A DNA stretch of 64,000 nt from Bacteroides intestinalis. GTDB lineage: Bacteria > Bacteroidota > Bacteroidia > Bacteroidales > Bacteroidaceae. Within the stretch, counting starts at the first letter, position 1; each line of letters opens with the position of its first letter. Positions 1-9,024 of this stretch are shown piece after piece. The stretch is taken from assembly GCF_902364365.1 (NCBI RefSeq), contig NZ_CABJDN010000004.1:142705-206704 (forward strand), written 5' to 3'. Below the pieces are notes generated by a model. It was not told the DNA's origin. It worked only from the letters and a program-made list of their open reading frames with translations, and did not search any database. The translations under genes were made by a program, and so were the position numbers.

Positions 1-15
1 AACAATTTAAATTTT

Positions 16-135
16 ATGATTATGAAAGTAGAAAAGGAAATGAAGTATGAAGCCCCAGAAGTGGAGGTTTTAGAGGTAGAAGTAGAATTGGGATTTGCAG
101 CATCGCCTGAAAAGCCTGAAATACCTGAATGGTAA
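16..135 (+). CDS. 39-residue acidic peptide, unknown function
   Basis: A short ORF that opens ATGATTATGAAAGTAG; either the first ATG or the one at position 22 could start it. The product is very acidic, with a core of alternating Glu and Val (PEVEVLEVEVE) followed by GFAASPEKP and a C-terminal PEW. It has no membrane segment and no Cys. From memory, Bacteroides genomes often carry such 35-60 residue peptides with an EVEVE-GFAAS core next to large surface lipoproteins; this is recollection, not a search. It lies 42 bp before a surface lipoprotein gene on the same strand and 5.8 kb before an HprK-like kinase gene. It has a single Ser, inside GFAAS. It could be a substrate of the neighbouring machinery, a regulator, or a structural partner; none of these can be shown here. 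Confidence 0.6.
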   Translation: MIMKVEKEMKYEAPEVEVLEVEVELGFAASPEKPEIPEW

Positions 136-177
136 CTAGAACTAATAACTAAATGTTTTATTAATCAAATAATTAAG

Positions 178-2874
178 ATGAAAACAAGGTATATCTTAGC
201 TTCTTTAAGTTTAGTGGGTTTGTTTGCTTCTTGCCAGAATGAGGAATTCGTGGCTGAACAAACAAGCAATGTGTTAAAAGGGCGCCCTACAGTGAATTTG
301 ACTTTAGAGAAAGGCGTAAATACCCGTTTGGTTGTAGGTGATAATGATGCTGTTGGATACAATAGTACTGATGAATTAGGTGCTGTTATTGTAGATGGGC
401 AGACTCTATGGTCAATAAAAGCTGGTCATGTTGGGAATAATAAATTCTATTATGACGAAACATCAGGTAAGTTTGTAACTAAGGGAACGACTGCTATTGG
501 TTCTTGGGTGTTCTATACACAATATAGTAGTGATATGACAACTCAAAGAGATGCTATCACCTATTCATTTAAGCAAATTCAGGAAGGCGATGCAACTTCA
601 ACAGCTTCTACGGCAACAGGCGTGGATTTCTTTGTATCACCGATAGTTCAGTTGGATGGATATGAAGGAGAGGATTTAGCTTTTTCTGTTCAAACACCAT
701 CTATCAATACTCGTGCTGTAATTGATTTGGCTTTTGATGCAAGTTTGGATGTTACAGAAGTGCAAAAGATTGTTGTGGCAGCAAAGAGTGCTGGAGGTAG
801 TCCAACTCAATTTATCCTCAAGGGAAAGATTGATAATACGAAATTGAAGGTAGCTGATGTAAGGAGCACAACTTTAGTAGGTGCCGATAAAACTGCTAAT
901 GAGGTAATTTTAGAAGCAGCTCAGGAAATGTCTAATGTAGGTGCGTATAATGCAGCAACTCTTGAGAGTGATTTTTCTTCAATTGTAGAAGCTCAAGGCG
1001 TAGCAAATGACCAAGCAACATTCTTAGCTCTGGATTGTATTAGTCATGACGAAAATGCGACAGCAATGCCTGTAATCAATAATGAATTTAAGAGCATTAT
1101 GCTGTTACCTGCAGATAAATATAAGAGCTTGACACTGTATGTGTATACAAACAAGGGAATCTATAAAAAAGAAATTAAGAATCCTACACCTGAAAACGAG
1201 CAGGCAGTAGATGCTGATTTTTGGTTGAGACGCGGTCATCGTGTAAACTTGGCTAATATTACAAAATCAGCTAGTGCTGTTACAGAGAAGTTGTCTATAA
1301 AAGAAGCTAATCTCATTGAAAACTCGGTAGCTGCTACTGAAACAGATGGTACTGTTGTTTTGAAAACTGCTGACCTGATTGCTGCGATCAATGCTATTCA
1401 AACAGATGGTGATGTAGAAATTAATGTTATTGGCGATGCTAATCATCAGACGATTATCAATAAAGCTGTGATGGATGCATTAACTGAGGTAAAAAATGCA
1501 AAACCGAATGTTCAATTAATATTTAGTACGCCAATGAATATTGAGGGTACTAGTGATGCAGCTGCTCCGCTTGATTTGCATGACATTACTTTTGAAGAAG
1601 GGGCTACTTTAACGGCGGGCTATGCTGTGGTCAATTCAGATATAAATATTCCTGCAACAAAGAATATAACAGTCACTGCAAATACTACATTGACATTTGC
1701 AGAAGCAGCTAATGAAAATCTCTCTTATGTTTATACTGGCCTTGTAAATAAGGGTACTGTTAATGTAGGAGCCAGCATCTCTATTGGTACTATTACTAAT
1801 CTTGGAGTTATTTCTATTGATGAAGAAAAAGCGTTGACAACAACGGCAGATGTAATCAATAATGGTATTGTCACAAATAATGGTACTTGGAACATTAAGG
1901 GTAATACAGAAAATACAGTTACGGATGCATCCGCTGCAACGATCAATAACTTTGGTATCATTAATATAAAAGGAGCCACTGCTAATAGCAATATTATTAA
2001 TAATGGTAAGCAAACAACATCAGGCGCTACTATTACTGCTGAAGGAAAAGGCATAATCAATGTAATGGAAACGTTTGCTAATAAGGGAATAATTAACAAT
2101 TATAAGTCTTCAGTTATTTTAGTTAAGACTGGTGATGCCGCTTCTTCTGTACTGAACAATGAAAGTACGGCAACTATCAACAACTATGGTGATTTGTATT
2201 GTAATGAAGGTAGCAATACTATTAATAATGTCGGTAGCATATATGCAGAGCCCAATTCTACTACTTATATTACTACCAATACGGATGATGCTAGTTCTGA
2301 CTATACTACAACTAATACGGCCAATATGGGAGAAATTTTCTTGAATGCACGTAATAGTGACGTAAGTGTAACTACAGTTGCTAAGAAGGGATATATTTCA
2401 TTCGCTGTTCCATCTTCTGTGAGTAAAATAGACGCGCAATCTGGTGATAAATTCAACAAAGTTTATCTGAAAGGTAAATGTGAAGTAGCAAGTCCTGCTG
2501 TTAAATATGTTGTAGCAGATGCTGGAACAGATGAAGTTATTTTGACGAATAGCCAATATGCAGAGCTGACATTTAATACAGATGCTACTATTTATGCTGA
2601 TCCTGTAACGAAGGTGAAAGTTGGTAAACTATCTGTTGCAAAAGATGTGAGAGTAAAACTTCCGACAGAGAATGCTATGGGAGTATATGAAGTTGATTTT
2701 ACGACTACTACTCTTACAGATAAATGCAAGACAAGTGCAGAAATCGAGAATAAGGGTACTATTTTAGTTGGTGGTAATTTCTGGAGCTCATTGTCGCTAC
2801 CTAGTTCTGGTACATTTGCTTCCGGTGATGGTAATACTAGTGCATTCCACTGGGGTGAAGTAAGTTGGAATTAA
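178..2874 (+). CDS. Large surface lipoprotein, fimbrillin-like N-terminus and beta-solenoid-like repeats
   Basis: An 898-residue predicted lipoprotein. The signal peptide ends in the lipobox LFASC, with Cys near residue 19. Residues ~30-360 resemble the fimbrillin/Mfa-like fold in their layout, including a run ending in FWLRRGHRVNLANI that is typical of fimbrillin-like domains. Residues ~450-750 are rich in repeated N-N-x-G and N-x-G-x-I/V motifs (INNFGIINIKG, VINNGIVTNNG), which suggests a parallel beta-helix or solenoid stalk. The extreme C-terminus (SGTFASGDGNTSAFHWGEV) looks like a small terminal cap. The gene is more A/T-rich than the housekeeping genes that follow. It is preceded by the small acidic peptide and closed by a strong hairpin. 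The likely role is surface display or adhesion; the family assignment is by pattern only. Confidence 0.75.
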   Translation: MKTRYILASLSLVGLFASCQNEEFVAEQTSNVLKGRPTVNLTLEKGVNTRLVVGDNDAVGYNSTDELGAVIVDGQTLWSIKAGHVGNNKFYYDETSGKFVTKGTTAIGSWVFYTQYSSDMTTQRDAITYSFKQIQEGDATSTASTATGVDFFVSPIVQLDGYEGEDLAFSVQTPSINTRAVIDLAFDASLDVTEVQKIVVAAKSAGGSPTQFILKGKIDNTKLKVADVRSTTLVGADKTANEVILEAAQEMSNVGAYNAATLESDFSSIVEAQGVANDQATFLALDCISHDENATAMPVINNEFKSIMLLPADKYKSLTLYVYTNKGIYKKEIKNPTPENEQAVDADFWLRRGHRVNLANITKSASAVTEKLSIKEANLIENSVAATETDGTVVLKTADLIAAINAIQTDGDVEINVIGDANHQTIINKAVMDALTEVKNAKPNVQLIFSTPMNIEGTSDAAAPLDLHDITFEEGATLTAGYAVVNSDINIPATKNITVTANTTLTFAEAANENLSYVYTGLVNKGTVNVGASISIGTITNLGVISIDEEKALTTTADVINNGIVTNNGTWNIKGNTENTVTDASAATINNFGIINIKGATANSNIINNGKQTTSGATITAEGKGIINVMETFANKGIINNYKSSVILVKTGDAASSVLNNESTATINNYGDLYCNEGSNTINNVGSIYAEPNSTTYITTNTDDASSDYTTTNTANMGEIFLNARNSDVSVTTVAKKGYISFAVPSSVSKIDAQSGDKFNKVYLKGKCEVASPAVKYVVADAGTDEVILTNSQYAELTFNTDATIYADPVTKVKVGKLSVAKDVRVKLPTENAMGVYEVDFTTTTLTDKCKTSAEIENKGTILVGGNFWSSLSLPSSGTFASGDGNTSAFHWGEVSWN

Positions 2875-2915
2875 ATTGAAACTCTTTCGATATATTATCG
2901 AATAATCAATAAGCT

Positions 2916-2955
2916 ACCCGTCATTGACTAAATGTATCAATGACGGGTTTCTTAA
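2916..2955 (+). terminator. Intrinsic terminator after the surface lipoprotein gene
   Basis: A perfect 12 bp stem, ACCCGTCATTGA (2916-2927) and TCAATGACGGGT (2937-2948), with a 9 nt loop, followed by TTCTTAATTT. It separates the peptide/lipoprotein genes from the Wzz-ABC-kinase genes. Confidence 0.85.
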
Positions 2956-3045
2956 TTTGTATGGTAAAAGATAATATCCTCGAATATTTATGTCTGGAAA
3001 ACTCTATAGACTATTGACGATATTTTTTATATACATGATTCTATA

Positions 3046-4233
3046 ATGAATAATAGTACTATAAATACGGAAAATGTGGAACTGTTCTCTCAAGGGCAGG
3101 AGGTAGATCTACTGGGAATAATCAAGAAAATTTTCAACTTCCGAAAACTGTTACTTAAGGCCTGCTGTATCGGAGCTATTCTGGGAATAATTATGGTTTT
3201 CAGCATTCCTAAGGAATATACGGCAAATACACTTATTGCCCCGGAAGGTTATCGTAGAAGTTCCTCTTCGGGTATAAGCGCATTGGCTGATATGGCAGAT
3301 ATAGATATAAGTTCTTCTTCTTCTTCTTCTGCTACTGAACGGGATGCTATTTATCCGTCCTTATATCCTTCTATTGTCAGTTCAACACCGTTTCTTATTC
3401 AGCTTTTTGATATTAAAGTACATGAGCAGAAAGACAGCACTATAATGCCTCTTTCCCGATACCTGAAAGAACGTCAGAAGAGACCATGGTGGAGTGTCAT
3501 TACATTGGCACCATCCAAGCTGATAGGCTGGACAATTTCTCTGTTCAAGGATATATCGGACGAAAACAGAGAAAAAACAAAGACTAAAATAGACCCTTTT
3601 TGGCTAACCCGTGAGGAGGCAGGTATGGCTGGGGTCATTTCTTCCAGAATTAATATTGAGGTGGACAAAAAGAAAAAGACCATAAAAATATTTGTGACCA
3701 TGCAGGATCCGCTGGTTGCAGCTACGGTGGCTGATAACGTGCGGGCACGACTGAAGGAATACATAACAGAATATAGGACAAGTAAGGCACGTCGATTGTT
3801 GGAATATGCGGAAAAGCTTCGCAAAGAGGCACAGAGTCTATATTATGAAGCTCAGAAAAGATATACCCGATATGCAGATGGCAATCAGGGACTGGTAAAA
3901 CTGACTTCGCGTGCCGAGCAGGCGAGGTTACGGAATGAAATGGATCTGGCTCAAGCTACCTACAATCAGACGGAACAACAAGTACAAATCGCTAAAGCAA
4001 AGGTAGAGAAAGAGACTCCCGTCTATGCAGTAATCCAGCCTGTACAGGTTCCACTTAGTCCCTCGAAACCCCGAAAAATAGTAATCCTTGCGGGATGTAT
4101 CTTTTTGGCAGGCGCAGGAAGCATTAGCTGGATTTTGTTTGCGAAAGACTTTGTGGAAGGCTTTTTAAGAGATATACGAAGAAAAAGAAAGACATCGGAA
4201 GACGAATATAATCAAATGGTAGCTGATGATTAA
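3046..4233 (+). CDS. Wzz/GumC-like polysaccharide co-polymerase family protein
   Basis: 395 residues with the two-membrane-segment layout of chain-length determinant (Wzz) proteins. The N-terminal cytoplasmic part and TM1 (~35-54) end in IPKEYTA. A periplasmic region follows, with a Ser-rich stretch near residues 70-97 and a helical coiled-coil region ~255-325. The proline motif PLSPSKPRK sits just before TM2 (~345-365), and the tail is basic. There is no Wzc-type kinase domain. Proteins of this family normally set glycan chain length or support export at the inner membrane. Here there are no glycosyltransferases nearby; the partners are an ABC transporter (8 bp overlap) and an HprK-like kinase, so a role in export or assembly of another substrate is possible. 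No exact TAnnTTTG element was found upstream. Confidence 0.85.
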   Translation: MNNSTINTENVELFSQGQEVDLLGIIKKIFNFRKLLLKACCIGAILGIIMVFSIPKEYTANTLIAPEGYRRSSSSGISALADMADIDISSSSSSSATERDAIYPSLYPSIVSSTPFLIQLFDIKVHEQKDSTIMPLSRYLKERQKRPWWSVITLAPSKLIGWTISLFKDISDENREKTKTKIDPFWLTREEAGMAGVISSRINIEVDKKKKTIKIFVTMQDPLVAATVADNVRARLKEYITEYRTSKARRLLEYAEKLRKEAQSLYYEAQKRYTRYADGNQGLVKLTSRAEQARLRNEMDLAQATYNQTEQQVQIAKAKVEKETPVYAVIQPVQVPLSPSKPRKIVILAGCIFLAGAGSISWILFAKDFVEGFLRDIRRKRKTSEDEYNQMVADD

Positions 4234-5884
4234 AGAAATAATTCAGTTGTTACCTGAGGGGCAACGCAAGCGGGGTATATGGGTGGCTTTCTCGGTATTG
4301 TTGCGCGCTATCCTTGATTTTGCAGGAGTTGCAGCACTGATACCGATATTGCTGGTAGTGGTAAAACAAGATGGCGGACGGGGCATGATGCTGGCATTGT
4401 GTGGTGCTGTGTTGCTGTTTGTATTGTTGAAGAATGCCTTGGTGGTATTCTTGGCACGTGTACAAAGTCGTTACCAATTGGAGATATACCGGGAATTCAG
4501 CAGACGGATGTTTGCCAATTATTACCATCGCGGATTGCTTTTCCTGAAAGGGAAGAGCAGTGTACAACTGGGGCATGAAGTAAACTATGTTTGCTATATG
4601 TTCAGTTCATGTGTATTGGCTCCGGTCTTTCGCATGGCGGGAGAGGCAGTGCTGGTGCTGCTGATGGTGACGGCGCTTGTCGTCTGGGAACCGCTTGCCG
4701 GATTTTTGCTTTGTGCGTCTTTTCTGCCTCTGGTCGGTCTGTATGTGGGTCTGGTACGGAGACGCCTGCGCCGTTATGGCATGGAAGAATTGGCAGCACG
4801 TCGCAAGCAGAGCCGCACGGTGGTGGAAGCTTACCGCGGATATGCAGAATTGGAAATTGCCCGGGCCTTCCATACCTCGCTTGCTTCTTTCGACCAGGGA
4901 ATGGAGTTTATTGTTCACAATCGTCTACGAATGGAAGTGTACCAGCTTTTTCCGTCTTTCCTCTCGGAAGTAGCTGTAGTGGCCGGATTGGCTTTATTGA
5001 TTGGCACCGGAAGTGGTGACCTGGGATTGGTAAGTGGCGTGTTTGCGGTAGCAGCTTTCAGGCTGATACCTGCCGTGAGAGCCGTGTTGAACAGTTGGGT
5101 GACACTTCAAAATGCTTCGCATACTATAACAGTGGTGGAAGAAGGCATAGCTGTTGTGAACGATGAACTACAAGAAAGCCTGTCAAGTGAGCTTCCTTTT
5201 GATTTCAAGCATACCCTTGAATTGCGCGGGTTGGAGTTCGCATTTCCCGATGGACATACACTTTTCAGTGGTTTAGATCTGGTTGTCAGTCGTGGTGAAC
5301 GTATCGGTATACGCGGAGCAAGCGGTTCGGGAAAATCGACTCTCTTTAACCTGATGCTTGGGTTCTTCCCACCTACATCCGGTGAGATACTTATAGATGG
5401 TAGGAAGCTGACCTCTGCCAATCGAAGTGAGTGGCATAAACTGGTGGGATATGTACCGCAGGAGATATTTATTATTGAAGGGACGCTTGCTAATAATATA
5501 GCACTTGGGCAATCGCAAGTTGACCTTACAAAGGTGATGCAGGTTCTGGAACAAGTGCAACTGAAGGAATGGGCAGATGAATTGCCACAAGGATTGGACA
5601 CCCCGTTGGGTGAATATGGCAGCCGATTGTCCGGTGGTCAGAAACAAAGAATTGGTATTGCACGGGTACTTTACAAGGAAGCTGAAGTACTGTTCTTTGA
5701 TGAAGCCACTTCTGCTCTGGATAACAAGACGGAACAGGAAATCAATCATGCTTTAGAAATGCTTTCACGACAGCATCGTGAACTGACATTAATTGTCATA
5801 GCCCACCGTGAAAGCTCGTTGTCCTTTTGTGACCGAATATTCGATCTGGACACATGTGATATAATATATAACAATAAGGAATAA
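4226..5884 (+). CDS. MsbA-like ABC exporter, fused membrane and ATPase domains
   Basis: 552 residues. The N-terminal ~310 residues form the transmembrane exporter domain, with hydrophobic helices at ~15-45, 55-75, 130-175 and 245-285. The C-terminal half is the ATPase, with Walker A GASGSGKST (~363), signature LSGGQKQRIG (~468), Walker B EVLFFDEATSALD (~488) and a His switch in IAHRESS. There is no C39 peptidase domain, so if the substrate is a peptide it would have to be trimmed by something else. The start overlaps the stop of the Wzz-like gene by 8 bp, which indicates translational coupling. The kinase gene starts 5 bp after its stop, so the three genes behave as one unit. The substrate is unknown. 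Confidence 0.88.
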   Translation: MIKEIIQLLPEGQRKRGIWVAFSVLLRAILDFAGVAALIPILLVVVKQDGGRGMMLALCGAVLLFVLLKNALVVFLARVQSRYQLEIYREFSRRMFANYYHRGLLFLKGKSSVQLGHEVNYVCYMFSSCVLAPVFRMAGEAVLVLLMVTALVVWEPLAGFLLCASFLPLVGLYVGLVRRRLRRYGMEELAARRKQSRTVVEAYRGYAELEIARAFHTSLASFDQGMEFIVHNRLRMEVYQLFPSFLSEVAVVAGLALLIGTGSGDLGLVSGVFAVAAFRLIPAVRAVLNSWVTLQNASHTITVVEEGIAVVNDELQESLSSELPFDFKHTLELRGLEFAFPDGHTLFSGLDLVVSRGERIGIRGASGSGKSTLFNLMLGFFPPTSGEILIDGRKLTSANRSEWHKLVGYVPQEIFIIEGTLANNIALGQSQVDLTKVMQVLEQVQLKEWADELPQGLDTPLGEYGSRLSGGQKQRIGIARVLYKEAEVLFFDEATSALDNKTEQEINHALEMLSRQHRELTLIVIAHRESSLSFCDRIFDLDTCDIIYNNKE

Positions 5885-5889
5885 AAGAA

Positions 5890-6753
5890 ATGGAACAGGA
5901 TTATTTAATAGCCGGACATTGTATCCGCGTGGAAGGGGATAGATTGGTACAAAGGATAGAAGCATTACCCGGCTTTTCGGTCTTTAAAACTAAATCCGGT
6001 AGCGAACCGCTTTGCCGGTTTATAGCAACTCACAACCAGGCGCCGGCGTTTGAACAAGTGTACTATCGTAGTGAAATAGACGGCATTGTCAGCCGTTTTG
6101 GACGTTATACCGACGGGTATGTTTTTGATATGACCTTCCCGGATGTTAAACCATTGAGTATGTGGATGACACAAGATGCCCGTATTACTTATTTTACGGG
6201 TAACTTTGCTTCTATATTACTACGCTTTGCCTGCTGGATTGCGTATGGAGTGGCTGCGGTTCCTCTCGGAACAGTGGCTATTCATACCAGTACCATTTGC
6301 TATCAAGGTAAAGCTGTGCTCTTTCTGGGAGAGAGTGGTACAGGAAAAAGTACGCACACCCGTTTGTGGCGCGAAAACATAGATGGGGCTGTTCTGCTGA
6401 ATGATGATAGTCCTATTCTTCGCATCATAGACGGGAAACCATGGGTATATGGTAGCCCATGGAGTGGAAAGACACCTTGTTATAAGAGTGAGAGTTATCC
6501 GTTAGCAGCCTGTGTACGATTGTCGCAAGCTCCGTTTAATAAAATGGAACGGCTAAATGTAGCTCAGGGTTATGGAGCTTTACACCCTTCATGTCCTCCT
6601 TGTTTTGCCTATGATGATGCATTGTATGACTCTATCAGTGGGACTTTGAGTAAACTACTTTCAACCGTACCGGTTTATCATCTGTCTTGTCTTCCTGATG
6701 CGGCGGCGGCTCGTCTTTCTTGTGAAACTATTTTCGGAGCATGCGAAAAATAA
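5890..6753 (+). CDS. HprK-like (HPr kinase-fold) protein
   Basis: 287 residues. The C-terminal half has a P-loop of the HPr kinase type, GESGTGKSTHTRLW (~147-160), followed by LLNDDSP, WVYGSPWSGK and the PLAACVRL strand seen in HprK-related proteins of peptide and secretion clusters. The N-terminal ~130 residues do not resemble the HprK substrate-binding domain. True HprK phosphorylates HPr on Ser46; related stand-alone kinases in lasso-peptide clusters phosphorylate a Ser of the precursor peptide (established for some Firmicutes). Here no lasso cyclase is present, so the target is unknown. The position directly behind the ABC exporter suggests a role in preparing its cargo. The stop overlaps the next short ORF. 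Confidence 0.8.
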   Translation: MEQDYLIAGHCIRVEGDRLVQRIEALPGFSVFKTKSGSEPLCRFIATHNQAPAFEQVYYRSEIDGIVSRFGRYTDGYVFDMTFPDVKPLSMWMTQDARITYFTGNFASILLRFACWIAYGVAAVPLGTVAIHTSTICYQGKAVLFLGESGTGKSTHTRLWRENIDGAVLLNDDSPILRIIDGKPWVYGSPWSGKTPCYKSESYPLAACVRLSQAPFNKMERLNVAQGYGALHPSCPPCFAYDDALYDSISGTLSKLLSTVPVYHLSCLPDAAAARLSCETIFGACEK

Positions 6754-6881
6754 CGGTATCCAATGACTTTTTTACCGGAGTGGCTGAGGCTTTAAAACAA
6801 GGGCAAACTGTGAAACTTTTGATTGATGGGAAGGGTGGCATTGGCTACGTTTTTTATGTCGTTGGTTTTGCCTGCCTTTAA
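6741..6881 (+). pseudogene. Truncated gene behind the HprK-like kinase, possible S24/S26-type peptidase remnant
   Basis: A 46-codon ORF whose ATG overlaps the kinase stop by 13 bp. The first ~30 residues (MRKITVSNDFFTGVAEALKQ, then GQTVKLLIDG) look like the N-terminus of the small S24/S26 peptidases that, from memory, follow HprK-like kinases in other Bacteroides clusters. The next residues in such proteins would be an SM-P-F-type active-site motif, which is absent. After codon 30 the frame runs into unrelated sequence and a stop, while the +1 frame stays open with a hydrophobic stretch (FFMSLVLPAF). The simplest reading is a deletion that fused the start of one gene to the end of another. 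A genuine 46-residue protein is the alternative. Confidence 0.45.
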
Positions 6882-6953
6882 GATGTTGCACATCGGATAG
6901 AGTATTTAACTAAAATTATTACGGAAAAATTTCCTTAATTACGAATGTCGTTG

Positions 6954-6961
6954 TACTTTTG
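6954..6961 (+). promoter_or_regulatory. Promoter -7 element for mdh (TACTTTTG)
   Basis: An exact match to the Bacteroides -7 consensus TAnnTTTG, 40 bp before the ATG at 7002. It lies inside the upstream extension of the mdh reading frame, so that extension is not translated. The -33 element is weak. Confidence 0.7.
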
Positions 6962-7001
6962 TCGCAACTTTATTACACATATAAACAAAAAATTGAAGAT
7001 T

Positions 7002-7943
7002 ATGTCAAAAGTAACCGTAGTAGGTGCAGGTAACGTAGGTGCTACATGCGCTAATGTGTTGGCCTTTAATGAAGTGGCTGACGAAGTGGTAATGCTGGAT
7101 GTTAAAGAAGGCGTTTCAGAAGGTAAGGCAATGGATATGATGCAGACTGCTCAATTGTTGGGTTTTGATACCACCATTGTAGGCTGTACCAATGACTATG
7201 AGAAGACTGCCAATTCTGACGTTATCGTTATCACATCAGGTATTCCCCGTAAGCCGGGTATGACTCGTGAAGAGTTGATCGGTGTAAATGCCGGTATCGT
7301 GAAAACAGTTGCTGAAAATGCATTGAAATATTCTCCCAACGCTATTCTTGTAGTTATTTCTAATCCGATGGATACAATGACTTATCTGGCATTGAAATCT
7401 CTGGGTCTTCCTAAGAACCGTGTTATCGGTATGGGGGGTGCTTTGGATAGCTCTCGTTTCAAATACTTCCTGTCTCAGGCTTTGGGTTGCAATGCAAACG
7501 AAGTAGAAGGTATGGTAATCGGTGGTCATGGTGATACAACTATGATTCCTTTGGCTCGCTTGGCTACATACAAAGGACAGCCGGTTAGCACTCTGTTGAG
7601 CGAAGAAAAATTGAACGAAGTTGTTGCTTCTACTATGGTAGGTGGTGCAACTCTGACTAAGTTGCTGGGTACTTCTGCATGGTATGCACCGGGTGCAGCA
7701 GGAGCTTATGTAGTTGAGTCTATTATCCACAACCAGAAGAAGATGATTCCTTGCTCTGTATTGCTGGAAGGTGAATATGGTGAATCTGATCTTTGTATCG
7801 GTGTTCCCGTTATCCTGGGCAAAAACGGTATTGAAAAAATCGTTGCATTGGAACTGACTGCTGACGAAAAAGAAAAATTTGCTGCCAGCGCTAAGGCTGT
7901 TCACGGAACTAACGCTGCATTGAAAGAAGTAGGTGCTCTCTAA
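7002..7943 (+). CDS. mdh: Malate dehydrogenase
   Basis: 313 residues. It interconverts malate and oxaloacetate with NAD(H); in Bacteroides it works in the reductive branch to fumarate and succinate. The Rossmann motif GAGNVGATCA is at residues 7-16, with substrate-binding arginines in SGIPRKPGMTREEL and the catalytic His in GGHGDTTM (~173). The frame is open back to 6945, but the promoter at 6954-6961 lies in that extension, so ATG 7002 (MSKVTVVGAGN) is the start and gives the usual family length. It stands alone, closed by a strong terminator. Confidence 0.97.
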   Translation: MSKVTVVGAGNVGATCANVLAFNEVADEVVMLDVKEGVSEGKAMDMMQTAQLLGFDTTIVGCTNDYEKTANSDVIVITSGIPRKPGMTREELIGVNAGIVKTVAENALKYSPNAILVVISNPMDTMTYLALKSLGLPKNRVIGMGGALDSSRFKYFLSQALGCNANEVEGMVIGGHGDTTMIPLARLATYKGQPVSTLLSEEKLNEVVASTMVGGATLTKLLGTSAWYAPGAAGAYVVESIIHNQKKMIPCSVLLEGEYGESDLCIGVPVILGKNGIEKIVALELTADEKEKFAASAKAVHGTNAALKEVGAL

Positions 7944-7974
7944 TTGGGAAAACCTTTTTCATAAATAAATTAAT

Positions 7975-8012
7975 AGGGGTTGATTCCATCAAGAATCAAC
8001 CCCTTAATTTTG
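7975..8012. terminator. Bidirectional terminator between mdh and nadK
   Basis: A 12 bp perfect stem, AGGGGTTGATTC (7975-7986) and GAATCAACCCCT (7993-8004), with a 6 nt loop. TAATTTTG follows on the plus strand. It lies between convergent genes and can serve both. Confidence 0.85.
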
Positions 8013-8050
8013 CTATATATTCAATCTCAGAAGTAGTCTGATAATGATAT

Positions 8051-8920
8051 TTATCTTACATCCGCCCCCCACATCAATTTATTGCGAAGCGTATCAAAGA
8101 ACACATGATTGAAGCGCTTGATTACCTTAATGCTGTAATCAGCCCGTGAGATTCGCAGACGGGTTGTTTCTTTGCAGGATTCACTACGACCGTCGATGGC
8201 AACCAGGAAACTGTGGCTACGGCTTTCTACGTCAAGAGTGATTTCCCAATCATCACAAATAACGATAGGTCGGACATTCAGACTATGCGGAGCCACCGGA
8301 GTGATAGCAATCGTTTTGCTATGGGGCACGATAACCGGACCACCGACACTCAGCGAATAAGCCGTGGAACCGGTAGGGGTGGATACCACTAATCCGTCAG
8401 CCTGATAAGTGGTGAGATGGGCACCGTTGATAGCAGTATGAATGCTGATCATTGAAGAACTATCGCGTTTCAATACAGCAATTTCATTGAGTGCATAAGG
8501 CGATTCCATCAATTTTTTGTCATCACAATATAATTGCAACACGCTACGTTCTTCCACCTTGTAGTGGTTATTATAAATCTCATCGAAAGTCTCTTCCATC
8601 TCTTCCGGAGAAATGTCTGCCAGGAAACCGAGGCGGCCGGTATTGATACCCAGAATGGGGATATTCTTTTTGCCTACCCGGCTGGCTGCTTTCAGGAACG
8701 TACCGTCGCCCCCGATACTGATGACCATATCTGCTGTAAAATCGTCTCCATCGAAGAGTTCGGCGGAAGCGATAGTCATGTGCAGGTCGGAAGTCAGGAA
8801 GTTATAGAACTCCCTGCAAATGCAAAGCTGGGCATTACGCCGCTCCAACAAGCGGAATAAAGTTTCCGCATGTGTTGATTTTTTTGCTTGGTAAGTATTT
8901 CCAAATATGGCAAATTTCAT
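8051..8920 (-). CDS. nadK: NAD kinase
   Basis: 289 residues. It phosphorylates NAD to NADP in the cytosol. The diagnostic motifs are present: [12 protein letters not shown] (GGDG loop), YALNEIAV, and the NAD-binding [15 protein letters not shown]. The frame extends nine codons further upstream, to 8947, but a near-match to the -7 element (CATATTTG, 8945-8952 on the minus strand) overlaps that extension. MKFAIFGN at 8920 is therefore preferred. Divergent from pdxJ, with ~100 bp shared between the two promoters. Confidence 0.95.
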   Translation of the reverse strand: MKFAIFGNTYQAKKSTHAETLFRLLERRNAQLCICREFYNFLTSDLHMTIASAELFDGDDFTADMVISIGGDGTFLKAASRVGKKNIPILGINTGRLGFLADISPEEMEETFDEIYNNHYKVEERSVLQLYCDDKKLMESPYALNEIAVLKRDSSSMISIHTAINGAHLTTYQADGLVVSTPTGSTAYSLSVGGPVIVPHSKTIAITPVAPHSLNVRPIVICDDWEITLDVESRSHSFLVAIDGRSESCKETTRLRISRADYSIKVIKRFNHVFFDTLRNKLMWGADVR

Positions 8921-8944
8921 CGTCTGTACTTTCTTAATGAAATG

Positions 8945-8952
8945 CAAATATG
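8945..8952 (-). promoter_or_regulatory. Probable nadK -7 element (CATATTTG)
   Basis: Seven of eight matches to TAnnTTTG on the minus strand, 25 bp upstream of the chosen nadK ATG. Confidence 0.5.
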
Positions 8953-8995
8953 GTGTTTTTTTCTCAGAACGCTGCCAATGTATCGCTATTATTTG

Positions 8996-9003
8996 TACAT
9001 TTG
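8996..9003 (+). promoter_or_regulatory. Promoter -7 element for pdxJ (TACATTTG)
   Basis: An exact TAnnTTTG match, 22 bp before the ATG at 9025. It rules out the longer start at 8950 and makes the ATG at 9013 nearly leaderless. Confidence 0.7.
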
Positions 9004-9024
9004 CGGCAAACTATGATCCGAATT

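Noticed and set aside
1636..2099. Two long minus-strand ORFs inside the surface lipoprotein gene
   Set aside because: They are shadows of the repetitive N-N-x-G region read backwards; low complexity and no start context.
3046..6753. Capsule or O-antigen locus
   Set aside because: Apart from the Wzz-like protein there are no glycosyltransferase, flippase, polymerase or nucleotide-sugar genes.
6945..7001. Upstream start for mdh
   Set aside because: The extension contains the exact -7 promoter element, so it cannot be translated from this transcript; ATG 7002 gives the family length.
8950..9024. Upstream start for pdxJ
   Set aside because: The extension overlaps the TACATTTG promoter and lacks similarity to PdxJ proteins.
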